Shown piece by piece: positions 1 through 12,296 of a DNA stretch of 64,000 nt; position 1 is the first letter of the stretch; every line of letters begins with the position of its first letter. The position numbers and the translations under genes were made by a program. This DNA is from Bolinopsis microptera. Lineage: Eukaryota > Ctenophora > Tentaculata > Lobata > Bolinopsidae. The notes beneath the pieces are model-generated. The model was not told the DNA's origin. It did not search any database and saw only the letters and a program-made list of their open reading frames with translations. The DNA is taken from the NCBI RefSeq assembly GCF_026151205.1, contig NC_087083.1:5744460-5808459 (forward strand), written 5' to 3'.

Positions 1-131
1 AGTGTTATATATTATGTAAGTGCTGGTTTATTAGTTTATTAACCAAACTTGTGTTGCATCTAAAATTTTACATTCCGGAAGAACTCAACATGTATTGACC
101 AGTTCATCAATGTTTAACTTTAAGAATAAGA

Positions 132-245
132 TCACGTAACGCGTTACTATACGTGTAACGCGTTACTATACGTGTAACGCGTTACTATACGTTACTATAC
201 GTGTAACGCGTTACGTAAAGTGTTACTATACGTGTAACGCGTTAC
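132..245. repeat. Tandem repeat of a gtaacgcgttac palindromic core
   Basis: The unit cgtgtaacgcgttactata recurs about five times with small length changes. Its core gtaacgcgttac is self-complementary, so each copy is a small palindrome. Related single cores appear downstream, for example near 459-470. No function is apparent. Confidence 0.75.
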
Positions 246-920
246 ATGCCTTCTAGCTAAGATGAAAAACTCCATCTCGTCCTGCGGGCTATCTGCAGTA
301 AGTGCCGGCTACTTCTAGCTAGAACAAAAGGCCGGATCAGTTTCAGTGATACTAACTACGTGATAGTTACATAGTATGACTCATACGTACTGCGTTCTGT
401 GATCTATCCGCAGCACGTTCCGTCTAACTAAAACGAGGACTCCATACCGTAATGTATTACGCGTTACGTGCCGTCTAGCTGAACTTCTTACTATGGCCTC
501 TTTTTTATTGACCCTGGATTTGACTCTTTCTATAATTATGCCGCAATTTGGAGAATAATTTTGTCATTATCCTCGTGACGCATTTAATGACTCTTCTATC
601 ATCTCAAGTAGGTGACTGGGGAATGGATATTCAGGATACAATAGTATAGAAAATACTTGTAGAGTCTGGCGAACTCTATACACAGTCAGGCAGTGTTTCA
701 CAATCAATAAACACCATTGTGGTCTTGATTTCTTTGAGTTTCTAGGCTTTTAAAGTGCCTTTGAGCTTTTGTAAGGCAAAAATGTTTGATGTTGTAAGGT
801 TGTAGAGCACCCTAGTCTAAAGCCATTGGCATTACGATTGCACTTATATTGTACAAGACTAAGCTAAATTCTGTTTAGCAGCATCTTACTCAGAGCTCTA
901 ATTAGAGTTCTCTTAACAGA

Positions 921-942
921 GGGGGGGGGGGGGGGGGGGGGG
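921..942. repeat. Poly-G homopolymer tract
   Basis: An uninterrupted run of about 22 G lies here. It could form a G-quadruplex, and its length is unreliable in any assembly. Confidence 0.85.
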
Positions 943-1266
943 TCAGTACACAAACGTTGGGTCTTATAAAATAGCCACGTATTATAGTTCAGACCTGTAG
1001 CTTTGCAGATGGTATACTGTAACTCATTCGAGTGTTACTTCATCTGTACCCGTCATCCATCATAACCTCAGGTGACATATCTTCATGACTTTAAGAGTTT
1101 AAGCTTTGCCTTCTTCAATATTCTTCTTTGCTCTACTAGAATAAGTTCTTCTAGAGTAAATTGACATTGCTCTATGTTAATTGAACTATGCCAGGGACTG
1201 GAAGCAAATGGCAAATTAGCCCCGAGGATATTTTTTTTCATGCGAGTTATCCATCTTTCATTTCAG

Positions 1267-4200
1267 AGCCTGAGTCAGCAGCACAAATGAGTAAGAATGT
1301 GAAATTAAATCTGAGCTTGAAGACGTCTCTTGCAGGTATGACGTTGATAAATAAAATAATGATAAAGTAAATACTTAAATTAACGTGATACCTCTGAATT
1401 TCTATTCATGTTGGGATATTGAATAATCGGATTTCAAACAGAATTTAATACAGACTAGTTTTCAATTTTTTTCCTTACATAATTTGAACGCATGTTATAT
1501 TTCAGCTGAAATGGTAGACGTACTCAGAGACCAGCTCCAAACAGCCAAAGAACATTTTGCTAAAACAATCGAGGAGGTAAACCTGGAGATATCAAACTTT
1601 GTGGTGCCTGCAGCCACCGACATCAACATGATAAGCGAACATTTTGAAGATTTATTGCGGAATTCCTCTGTTGAGAAAGCCATCCACCAGCTCAGCAGTT
1701 ATTAGCTAATGATTTAGAACTGTTAGGTAGAGGTACAACATCTATAGACATTCAGGCTATGATAGACAACATGCGGGTCAAGTTTGAAGCATCATCTTCC
1801 AAATTCCAAAACGAAACACCAGCTGATGTTGGAGTGAAGGCTTTGGAGGAAGCCATTTCAGAAGTTAAATTCGAGACACTGAAAGTGCTGAAACTTAAAT
1901 TTCAGCTGATCAGATTGAAACATTTAATGTTGAAAGCGAAACATCAGACAGTGAAATCGAAGCACCAGAACTTGACTTCCAAACGACAGTCATTAAAATC
2001 AAACAAACTGTCAGACAAACCAATTTTTAATGATATCTACGATTGTAGTGAAAAACCAGCAAAGGAAGATGAAGAGTTTTTAGAAAAAGCAAGGAAGTTT
2101 TTTGAAGAGGCTTATGATGAACTGATGTTAGTCGAAATGAAAACACCAGATGTTGGAATCGAACTTCCAGATGTTGATGAGTTCTTAGAACAGGCAAAAG
2201 TATTTTTTGGAGAGGCCTACCAAGAGTTGATGTCAATTGAAATTGAAACACCCGCTGTAGAAATCGAAATTCCAGCTTTCGAAGAATTCTTAGAACAGTC
2301 CAAGATTTTCTTTGATAAAGCCTATGAGGAAATGAAGGAAGACGAAATGAAAGCACGAACCGATAAAATCGAAATTGCAACTGACCAGGTTCAAATGCCA
2401 GAATTCGAAATAGAAACACCAGATGATGACCTCAGAACATCAGGAATCGAATTTGGAACACCAGCTGCAGAAATCGAAATTCCAGTTTTTGAAGAACTTT
2501 TAGAACAGTCCAGGATTTTCTTTGAAGAAGCTTACAAGGCAATGACGTTCGACGAATTTAAAGAACCAACCTTTGAAATGGAAATTGCAGCTGACCTAGT
2601 TGCAACGCCAGAATTTGGAATAGAAACACCAGGATTAGATTTCGAAACACCAATTATTAATATCGAAAGACCAACTATTGAAATCGAAACACCAAATGTT
2701 GAAACCAAAGAACGAGCCATCGAATTAGAATCATCATGTGTTGAAATCGAAGAACTAGCAATCGATTTTGAAAATCCAGCAATCGATATCGAAACACCAG
2801 ATGTTGAAATCGAAGAACCAGCAATCGAATTAGAATCACCAAGTGTTGAAATCGAAGAACCAGCAATCGATTTTGAAACACCAACGATTGATATCGAAAC
2901 ACCAAATGTTGAAATAGAAGAACCAACAATCGAATTAGAATCATCAAGTAATGAAATCGAAGAACCAGCAATCGATTTTGAAGCCCCAGCGATTTATATC
3001 GAAACACCAAATGTTGAAATCGAAACACCAGCAATCGAATTAAAAACAGCTGATTTTGAAATCGAAATTCCAGATTTTGAACCTGAAAGACCAGAGGCTG
3101 AGGTGGAAACAAAGACTTTGGATAAAGAAACGCCAGATATTCAAATCAAAATACCAGATGTCGAAATCAAAGCAACAGCTTTAGAGATAGAGATTCCAGC
3201 TGATCAGGTTGAAACATCAAATGTTAAAGATACAACACCAAATCTGGAAATCGAAGCACGGTGTGTCGAATTCGAAAGACAAGCTGAAGAATTTGAAACA
3301 CCAACTGTTGAAATCGAAGCACCAGCTTTAGAGATAGAGATTCCAGCTGATCAGGTTGAACCACCAAATGTTGAAGATTTAACACCAGATTTGGAAATCG
3401 AAGCACCGTTTGTCGAATTTGAAAGACAATCTGAAGAATTTGAAACACCAGCTGTCGAAATCGAAGCACCAGCTTTAGAGATAGAGATTCCAGCTGACCA
3501 GGTTGAAACATCAAATGTTGAAGATTTAACACCAGGTTTGGAAATCGAAGCACCGTTTGTCGAATTCGAAAGACAAGCTGAAGAATTTGAAACACCAACT
3601 GTTGAAATCAAAGCACCAGCTTTAGAGATAGAGATTCCAGCTGATCAGGTTGAACCACCAAATGTTGAAGATTTAACACCAGGTTTGGAAATCGAAGCAC
3701 CGTTTGTCGAATTTGAAAGACAAGCTGAAGAATTTGAAACACCAGCTGTCGAAATCGAAGCACCAGATTTAGAGATAGAGATTCCAGTTGACCAGGTTGA
3801 AACATCAAATGTTGAAGATTCAACACCAGATTCCAAAATTGAAGCATCGTTTGCTGAATTTGAAAGACAAGCTGAAGAATTTGAAACACCAGCTGTCGAA
3901 ATCGGAGCACTAGCTTTAGAGATAGAGATTCCAGCTGACCAGGTTGAAACATCAAATATTGAAGATTTAACACCAGATTTCGAAATCGAAACATCGTTTG
4001 CTGAATTCGAAAGACCAGCTGGTGGTATGAAAATACCAGCTATCGATGATGTCGACCAGCCAACAAAATTATCATCCCATCTGACGGACATGAAGTCTAA
4101 AGTCGAAACACTAAAGTTCGAAATCGAAGACATTTTGTTAAATGCTACAGCACCAGTATTTGAAATTGAAAAGCTACCAATCGAAGCCGAAATCAGAGAG

Positions 4201-7200
4201 CCAGTTGTCGAATTGGAGTCACCTGCCATTGAAATCGAAAACCCGGTTGAAGAAACTGAAACACCAGTAGTTGAAATCAAAGCACCATCTGTAGAAGTCG
4301 AGATTCCAGCTGATCTGGTTGAAACACAAAATGTTGACGTTTTAACACCAGATTACGAAATCGAAGCACCTTTTGTCGAATTTGAAGCACCTGCAATCGA
4401 AATCGAAGCACCCTCTGTAGAAGTTAAAACACCAGCTGTAGAAATCGAAGCACCAGCTGTGGAAGTTGAAACACCAGCTATCGAAATCGAAGCACCAGCT
4501 GTTGAGATTGAAACACCAGCTTTCGAAATCGAAGCACCAGCTGTTGAGATTGAAACACCAGCTATCGAAATCGAAGCACTAGCTGTTGAGATTGAAACAC
4601 CAGCCATCGAAATTGAAGCACCCTCTGTAGAAGTTGAAACACCAGCTATCAAAATCGAAGAACCAACTGTGGAAGTTGAAACACCAGCTGTAGAAATCGA
4701 AGCACCAGCTGTGGAAATTGAAACACCAGCTATCAAAATCGAAGAACCAACTGTGGAAGTTGAAACACCAGCTGTAGAAATCGAAGCACCAGCTGTGGAA
4801 ATTGAAGAAAATGTGGTCAGGTCAACTGCAACAGTTAAAATTGAAACGGCGAAAGCGATTTGGGCAGAGGGTCCGGGATTGATGGACTGTTTTGAGGGTG
4901 ATCAGGGTGACTTTCAAATATTTAACAAACATGCTGGACACGGTATACTGAGTGTGGAAGTGAAGGGATCCAAAGCCAAATCTCAAGTAACTGAATGGAA
5001 GGAAGCGAAGGAGACAGTTACCTGTAGATACAACCCAGAAGTAGCTGGAAAATACACTATCAACATCAAGTGGGAGGACGAGCACATCAAGGGCAGTCCA
5101 TTCAAAATAAAAGTCAGGAAATGTCCAGTGAACCAAAAAGAAACACAAGCTGTTGAATTCGAAGCACCAGCAATTGACTTCGAAACGCCAGCTGTTGACA
5201 TCGAATATCCAGCTGTTCAGGTTGAAATAGATACACCAGATATGGAAGTTCAAACACCAATCGTTGAGGTAGAACAACCAGCTCCTGAAATCAAAAGAAC
5301 GTCGTCCCTCAAAAGAAGGGCCTCTAAACGATTATCGAAATTGTTTCGACCAGCCGCCAAAGTTGAGATGCCAGCTGACAAAGATGAATCACTGTCTCTT
5401 GAAATGGATGAACCAGCAATCGAATTGGAATCACCAACTATTAAATCCGAAGCTGCATCTGGCCAAATCGATACATCAGATGTTGATCTCGAAATACCAG
5501 TCGTCGAAGTGGAGCCATCAGCTCCTGAAATCAAAAGGACGTCTCTCAAAAGAAAGGCTTCTAAAAAATTATCGAAATTGTTTCGACCAGCCGCCAAAAT
5601 TGAGATGCCAGCTAATGAACATGAATCACTGTCTCTTGAAATGGATGAACCAGCAATCGAATTGGAATCACCAACTATTGAAGCCGAAGCTGCATCTGGT
5701 CAAATCGAAGGACCAACTGTAGAAATTGAAATACCAATCATTGAATCCGAAGCTGCATCTGGCCAAATCGATACATCAGATGTTGATCTCGAAATACCAG
5801 TCGTCGAAGTGGAGCCATCAGCTCCTGAAATCAAAAGGACGTCTCTCAAAAGGACGGCTTCTAAAAAATTATCGAAATTGTTTCGACCAGCCGCCAAAAT
5901 TGAGATGCCAGCTGATGAACATGAATCAATGTCTTTTGAAATGGATGAACCAGCAATTGAATTGAAATCACCAACCGTTATAGTTGAAACAGCTGCAATT
6001 GGCCAAATCGACGACGCATCAGCTGTAGAAATCAAAATTTCAACAAACCAGGTTGAAACTCCAGACGTTGACATCGATACACCAGATGTTGATCTCGAAA
6101 CATCGATCGTCGAAGTGGAACCTTCAGCTCCCGAAATCAAGAGAACGTCTCTCAAAAGAAGGGCATCTAAACGATTATCGAAATTATTTCGACCAGCCGC
6201 CAAAATTGAGATGCCAGCTGATGAACATGAATCAATGTCTCTTGAAATGAATGAACCAGCAATTGAATTGGAATCACCAACTGTTGAAGTAGAAGCAGCT
6301 GCAATTGGTCAAATCGATGAAGCACCAGCAGTAGAAATCGAAATTTCAACAAACCAGGTTGAAACTCCAGACATTGACATCGATACACCAAATGTTGATC
6401 TCGAAACATCGGTCATTGAAGTGGAACCTTCAGGTCCTGAAATCGAAAGAACGTCTCTTAAAAGAAGGGCATCTAAACGATTATCGAAATTGTTTCGACC
6501 AGCCGCCAAAGTTGAGATGCCAGCTGATGAACATGAATCAATGTCTCTTGAAATGAATGAACCAGCAATTGAATTGGAATCACCAACTGTTGAAGTTGAA
6601 GCAGCTGCAGCTGGCCAAATCGACGAAGCACTAGCAGTAGAAATCGAAATTTCAACAAACCAGGTTGAAACTCCAGACGTTGACATCGATACACCAAATG
6701 TTGATCTCGAAACACCAGTCGTCGAAGTGGAACCTTCAGCTCCTGAAATCAAAAGAACGTCTCTCAAAAGAAGGGCATCTAAACGATTATCGAAATTGTT
6801 TCGACCAGCCGCCAAAGTTGAGATGCCAGCTGATGAACATGAATCAATGTCTCTTGAAATGGATGAACCAGCAATTGAATTGGAATCACCAATTACTGTT
6901 GAAGTTGAAGCACACGCTGTTGGCCAAATCGACGAAACAACAGCAGTAAAAATCGAAATTTCAGCTGACCAGGTTGAATTGCCAAATGTTAATATCGAAA
7001 CGCCTGCAGTTGTTGAAGTGGAACCTCTAGCTCCCGGAATCGAGAGAAAATCTTTTAAAAGAAGGGCTTCTAAACGGATTTCAAAATTGTTTAAACCAAC
7101 GACCAAAATTGAAAAGCTAGCTGACAAAGATGAAACACCTGTTGAAATTGAAACATTAGGAATCGAATTGGAATCACCAACTATTGAAGTTGAAGCACAT

Positions 7201-10200
7201 GCAGTTGGCCAAATCGACGAAGCAACAGCAGTCAAAATCGAAATTTCAGCTGACCAGGTTGAATTGCCAAATGTTGAAATCGATACACCAGATGTTGATT
7301 TCGAAGCACCAGTCGTCAAAGTGGAACCTCTTGCTCCCGGAATCAAGATAAAATCCTTCAAAAGAAGGGCTTCTAAACGGATTTCAAGATTGTTTCGACC
7401 AGCTGCCAAAATTGAAATGCCAGCTGATGAACATGAATCACTATCTTTTGAAGTAGATACACCAGCAAATGAATTGGAATCACCAAATGTTGAAGAAGAT
7501 GAAGTAACAGCTGCGGAAATGAAAATTTCAGCTGACCAGGTTGAATTGACAGATGTTGAAATCGAAACACCAGATTTTGATTTCGAAGCACCAATCGTTG
7601 AAGTGGAACCTCCAGCTCCCGAAATCAAGAAAACATCTCTCAAAAGAAGGGCTTCTAAACGGATTTCAAAATTATTTCGACCAGCCGTCAAAATTGAAAA
7701 ACCACTGTCTTTTGAAATGGATGCACCAAAAATCGAATTGGACTCTCAAACTTTTGAAGTTAAAGCTTCTGTAGATGGCCAAATCGAGGCACCAGCCGTA
7801 GACAATGTTTCAGCGGAGCAAGTTGAAACGCCAGATGTTATAATTGAAACACCAGATGTTGAAATCGAAACACCTACCGTCGAAGTGGAGTCTCTAGCTC
7901 CCGAAATCAAGAAAACGTCTCTCAAAAGAAGGGCTTCTAAACGAATTTCAAGACTGTTTCGACCAACCGCCAAAATTGAAAAACCAGTTGATGAACATGA
8001 ATCAATGTCTCTTGAATTGGATGCACCATCAATTGAATTGGAGTCACTAACTGTTGAAGATGAAGTACCATCTGTAAAAATACAAATTTCAGCAAAACAG
8101 GACGATACACCAGACCTTGAAATCGATACACCAGACGTTGAAATCGATACACCAGACGTTGAAATCGATACACCAGATGTTGATCTCGAAACGTCAGTCT
8201 TTGAAGTGGAACCACCAGCTCCCGAAATCAAGAAAACATCACTCAAAAGAAAGGCTTCTAAACAGATTTCAAAATTATTTCGACCAGCTGCCAAAATTGA
8301 AAAACCAGTTGATGAACAGGAATCAATGTCTCTTAAAGTGGAAGCCCCTGCAAACGAATTTGAATCTCCAACTTTTGAAGTTGAAGCTTCAGTAGATGGC
8401 CAAATAGAAGCACCAGCTGTAGAAATCGAAATTTCAGCTGAGAAGATTGAAACACCAGATGTTGAAATCGAAACACCTACCGTCGAAGTGGAGTCTTCAG
8501 CTCCTGAAATCGAAACAACTCCTATCAAAAGAAAGAAATCAGGACGATTTTCACGATTGTTTCGACCAGCCACCAAAATTGAGCTGCCAGCTGACGAAGA
8601 TGAAACACCAGCTGTTGGAATAGAAGCCCCAGAAATAGAATTGGACTCTCCAAGTTCTGAAGCTAAAGCTTCTGTAGATAACCAAATAGAAGCACCAGCT
8701 GTAGAAATCGAAATTTCAGCTGAGAAGATTGAAACACCAGATGTTGCAATCGAAACACCAGATGTTGAACTCGAAACACCTACTGTCGAAGTGGAGTCTT
8801 CAGCTCCTGAAATCGAATCAACTCCTATCAAAAGAAAAAAATCGGGACGATTTTCACGATTGTTTCAACCAGCCGCCAAAATTGAGCTGCCAGCTGACGA
8901 AGATGAAACACCAGCTGTTGGAATGGAAGCCCCAGAAATAGAATTGGACTCTCCAAGTTCTGAAGTTAAACGTTCAGTAGATGGCCAAATAGAAGCACCA
9001 GCTGTAGAAATCGAAATTCCAGCTAATAAGATTGAAACACCAGATGTTGAACTCGAAACACCAGATGTTGAAATCGAATCACCAGATGTTGAACTTGAAA
9101 CAACTACCGTCGAAGTGGAGTCTTCAGCTCCTGAAATCAAAACAACTCCTATCAAAAGAAAGAAATCGGGACGATTTTCACGATTGTTTCGACCAGCTGC
9201 CAAAATTGAGCTGCCAGCTGACGAAGATGGATCACCAGCGGTTGGAATGGAAGCCCCAGAAATAGAATTGGACTCTCCAAGTTCTGAAGTTAAACCTTCA
9301 GTAGATGGCCAAATAGAAGCACCAGCTGTAGAAATCGAAATTCCAGCTAATAAGATTGAAACACCAGATGTTGAACTCGAAACACCTACCGTCGTAGTGG
9401 AGTCTTCAGGTCCTGAAATCGAATCAACTCTTACCAAAAGAAAAAAATCTGGACGATTTTCACGATTGTTTCAACCAACCGCCAAAATTGAGCTGTCAGC
9501 TGACGAAGATGGGACATCAGTTGTTGGAATGGAAGCCCCAGAAATAGAATTGGACTCTCCAAGTTCTGAAGTTAAAGCTTCTGTAGATGGTCAAATAGAA
9601 GCACCAGCTGTAGAAATCGAAATTCCAGCTAATAAGATTGAAACACCAGATGTTGAAATCGAATCACCAGATGTTGAAATCGAATCACCAGATGTTGAAC
9701 TCGAAACACCTACCGTCGAAGTGGAGTCTTCAGCTCCTGAAATCAAAACAACTCCTATCAAAAGAAAGAAATCGGGACGATTTTCACGATTGTTTCGACC
9801 AGCCGCCAAAATTGAGCTGTCAGCTGACGAAGATGGGACATCAGTTGTTGGAATGGAAGCCCCAGAAATAGAATTGGACTCTCCAAGTGCTGAAGTTAAA
9901 GCTTCTGTAGATGGTCAAATAGAAGCACCAGCTGTAGAAATCGAAATTCAAGCTAATAAGATTGAAACACCAGATGTTGAACTCGAAACACCAGATGTTG
10001 AACTCGAAATTTCAGCTGAGAAGATTGAAACACCAGATGTTGAAATCGAATCACCAGATGTTGAAATCGAATCACCAGATGTTGAACTTGAAACACCTAC
10101 TGTCGAAGTGGAGTCTTCAGCTCCTGAAATCGAAACAACTCCTATCAAAAGAAAAAAATCGGGACGATTTTCACGATTGTTTCAACCAGCCACCAAAATT

Positions 10201-11412
10201 GAGCTGCCAGCTGACGAAGATGAAACACCAGCTGTTGGAATGGAAGCTTCAGAAATAGAATTGAACTCTCCAAGTTCTGAAGCTAAAGCTTCTGTAGATG
10301 GCCAAATAGAAGCACCAGCTGTAGAAATCGAAATTTCAGCTAATAAGATTGAAACACCAGATGTTGAAATCGAAACACCAGATGTTGAAATCGAAACACC
10401 TACTGTCGTAGTGGAGTCTTCAGGTCCTGAAATCGAAACAACTCCTATCAAAAGAAAGAAATCGGGACGATTTTCACGATTGTTTCGACCAGCCGCCAAA
10501 ATTGAGCTGCCAGCTGACGAAGATGGATCACCAGCGGTTGGAATGGAAGCCCCAGAAATAGAATTGGACTCTCCAAGTTCTGAAGCTAAAGCTTCTGTAG
10601 ATGGCCAAATAGAAGCACCAGCTGTAGAAATCGAAATTTCAGCTAATAAGATTGAAACACCAGATGTTGAAATCGAAACACCTACTGTCGTAGTGGAGTC
10701 TTCAGGTCCTGAAATCAAAACAACTCCTATCAAAAGAAAGAAATCGGGACGATTTTCACGATTGTTTCGACCAGCCGCCAAAATTGAGCTGCCAGCTGAC
10801 GAAGATGGGACATCAGTTGTTGGAATGGAAGCCCCAGAAATAGAATTGGACTCTCCAAGTTCTGAAGTTAAAGCTTCTGTAGATGGTCAAATAGAAGCAC
10901 CAGCTGTAGAAATCGAAATTCCAGCTAATAAGATTGAAACACCAGATGTTGAAATCGAAACACCAGATGTTGAAATCGAAACACCTACTGTCGTAGTGGA
11001 GTCTTCAGGTCCTGAAATCAAAACAACTCCTATCAAAAGAAAGAAATCGGGACGATTTTCACGATTGTTTCGACCAGCCGCCAAAATTGAGCTGCCAGCT
11101 GACGAAGATGGATCACCAGCGGTTGGAATGGAAGCCCCAGAAATAGAATTGGACTCTCCAAGTTCTGAAGCTAAAGCTTCTGTAGATGGCCAAATAGAAG
11201 CACCAGCTGTAGAAATCGAAATTTCAGCTAATAAGATTGAAACACCAGATGTTGAAATCGAAACACCTACTGTCGTAGTGGAGTCTTCAGGTCCTGAAAT
11301 CAAAACAACTCCTATCAAAAGAAAGAAATCGGGACGATTTTCACGATTGTTTCGACCAGCCGCCAAAATTGAGCTGCCAGCTGACGAAGATGAACACCAG
11401 CTGTTGGAATAG
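1267..11412 (+). CDS. Gene A: giant filamin-repeat/acidic-heptad protein with 21 basic LFRP cassettes
   Basis: No named orthologue is recognised. An exon at 1267-1335 (after tttcag, phase-1 donor gtatga) joins an exon from 1506, in the same phases as gene B. The frame that reaches 1669-1705 must change to enter the long frame 1759-11412 (3217 codons), either by a small intron (1670-1755, gttgag...ttcag, phase-consistent) or across a one-base lesion. The protein begins with a helical region. Four FLEQA-type amphipathic motifs follow (nt 2068-2560), then acidic heptads with a 49-residue super-repeat (about 3180-4020). One filamin Ig-like repeat lies at 4855-5130, with GPGLMDCF, AGHGILSVEVKG, VAGKYTINIKW and GSPFKIKV. 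The rest is about 21 units, each with a basic cassette (KRRASKRLSKLFRP or KRKKSGRFSRLFRP) and VEIETP heptads. It is probably an intracellular scaffold or elastic protein (inference). The end at 11412 follows a one-base deletion in the last unit. Confidence 0.8.
1336..1505 (+). other. Intron of gene A
   Basis: The donor gtatga follows GCA-G, and the acceptor atatttcag precedes CTGAAATGG. Both sides are phase 1, and the pair matches the second intron of gene B in position and flanking codons. The sequence is AT-rich with in-frame stops. Confidence 0.75.
3177..4020 (+). repeat. 147-bp tandem coding repeat in gene A
   Basis: There are about six copies of a 49-residue unit built on EIPADQVE..NVEDLTPD..IEAPFVEFERQAEEFETP. 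The DNA spacing between matching positions is 147 bp (for example 3337 to 3484). The unit is seven heptads long. It is homologous to the ten-copy array of gene B, but the copies are more diverged here. Confidence 0.85.
4855..5130 (+). other. Filamin-type Ig-like repeat of gene A
   Basis: The translated segment shows the family's landmarks in order: A.GPGL, the DFQ(I/V)FN strand, AGHG.LSV.VKG, a YNPEVAGKYTINIKW strand pair and HIKGSPFKIKV. Filamin repeats are 90-100-residue Ig-like folds that bind partners by strand addition. Two cysteines (DCF and VTC) occur that typical vertebrate repeats lack. Confidence 0.9.
5281..11412 (+). repeat. Array of about 21 units with basic LFRP cassettes
   Basis: Each unit is roughly 80-120 codons long. 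It holds a basic cassette, then ADE(H/D)E, an acidic heptad stretch of variable length, and (S/P)APEI before the next cassette. Units 1-11 carry the KR(R/K)ASK(R/K)(L/I)SKLFRP type, and units 12-21 carry KRKKSGRFSRLF(R/Q)P. Later units are nearly identical in DNA, which points to recent unequal crossing-over or gene conversion. Confidence 0.9.
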
Positions 11413-11787
11413 AAGCCCCAGAAATAGAATTGGACTCTCCAAGTTCTGAAGCTAAAGCTTCTGTAGATGGCCAAATAGAAGCACCAGCTGTAGAAATCGA
11501 AATTTCAGCTAAGAAGATTCAAACACCAGATGTTGAGATCGAAACACCAGATGTTGAACTCGAAACACCTACTGTCGAAGTGGAGTCTTCAGCTCCTGAA
11601 ATCGAAACAACTCCTATCAAAAGAAAGAAATCAGGACGATTTTCACGATTGTTTTGAGCAGTTGTCAAAATTTAAATTCCAGCTGACGAAGATGGAACAC
11701 ACAACTGTTGAAATCGAAGAATTAGCTGTAGAAATTGAAATTGAAGGTCCAGATGTTGAACTCGAAACAAGTTTTAGAGACTTATAA
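11413..11787 (+). pseudogene. Decayed continuation of the gene A repeat array
   Basis: The repeat reading resumes immediately after the gene A stop in another frame (11430-11657), with DSPSSEAKASVDGQIEAP and a 22nd KRKKSGRFSRLF cassette. There TTT-CGA has become TTT-TGA. Further diverged heptads run to about 11787. The tail was evidently once coding and was cut off by the one-base deletion near 11390. Confidence 0.75.
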
Positions 11788-11817
11788 TGCTGAGTAGCTA
11801 ATTTAAGTTAAAAGTCA

Positions 11818-12296
11818 GACAACGTCTTGACAACGTCTTGACAACGTCTTGACAACGTCTTGACAACGTCTTGACAACGTCTTGACAACGTCTTGACAAC
11901 GTCTTGACAACGTCTTGACAACGTCTTGACAACGTCTTGACAACGTCTTGACAACGTCTTGACAACGTCTTGACAACGTCTTGACAACGTCTTGACAACG
12001 TCTTGACAACGTCTTGACAACGTCTTGACAACGTCTTGACAACGTCTTGACAACGTCTTGACAACGTCTTGACAACGTCTTGACAACGTCTTGACAACGT
12101 CTTGACAACGTCTTGACAATGTCTTGACAACGTCTTGACAACGTCTTGACAACGTCTTGACAACGTCTTGATAACGTCTTGACAACGTCTTGACAATGTC
12201 TTGACATTGTCTTGATAACGTCTTGACAACGTCTTGACAATGTCTTGACAACGTCTTGATAATGTCTTGACAACGTCTTGACAACGTCTTGACAAC
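11818..12296. repeat. 11-bp minisatellite (acaacgtcttg)n
   Basis: About 44 head-to-tail copies of the 11-mer lie here. The left two-thirds are uniform, while variants (acaatgtcttg, ataacgtcttg) cluster on the right from about 12118. All three minus-strand frames stay open because 11 is not a multiple of three, so the long minus-strand frames are artefacts. Confidence 0.95.

Larger units (their letters stand above)
1..1187. other. Intergenic DNA upstream of gene A, with simple repeats
   Basis: No convincing coding region is visible. The stretch holds a short tandem array around 130-245 (unit of about 19 bp containing gtaacgcgttacta) and a poly-G run near 921-942. The first exon of gene A should lie here or further upstream by analogy with gene B, but I could not identify it. 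Confidence 0.6.

Noticed and set aside
1188-1266. ATG at 1188 as the start of gene A
   Set aside because: By alignment with gene B the exon begins after tttcag at 1266, and the DNA before it resembles the gene B intron (gaagcaaa..gcaaatt). The ATG is probably intronic, though a true first exon was not found.
6309-7691. A 460-codon minus-strand frame (GRNN..E.RLEALLL type) across gene A
   Set aside because: It is the antisense of the LFRP array. The heptad and cassette repeats lack stops on the other strand, and the same pattern recurs opposite each cassette of genes A, C and D.
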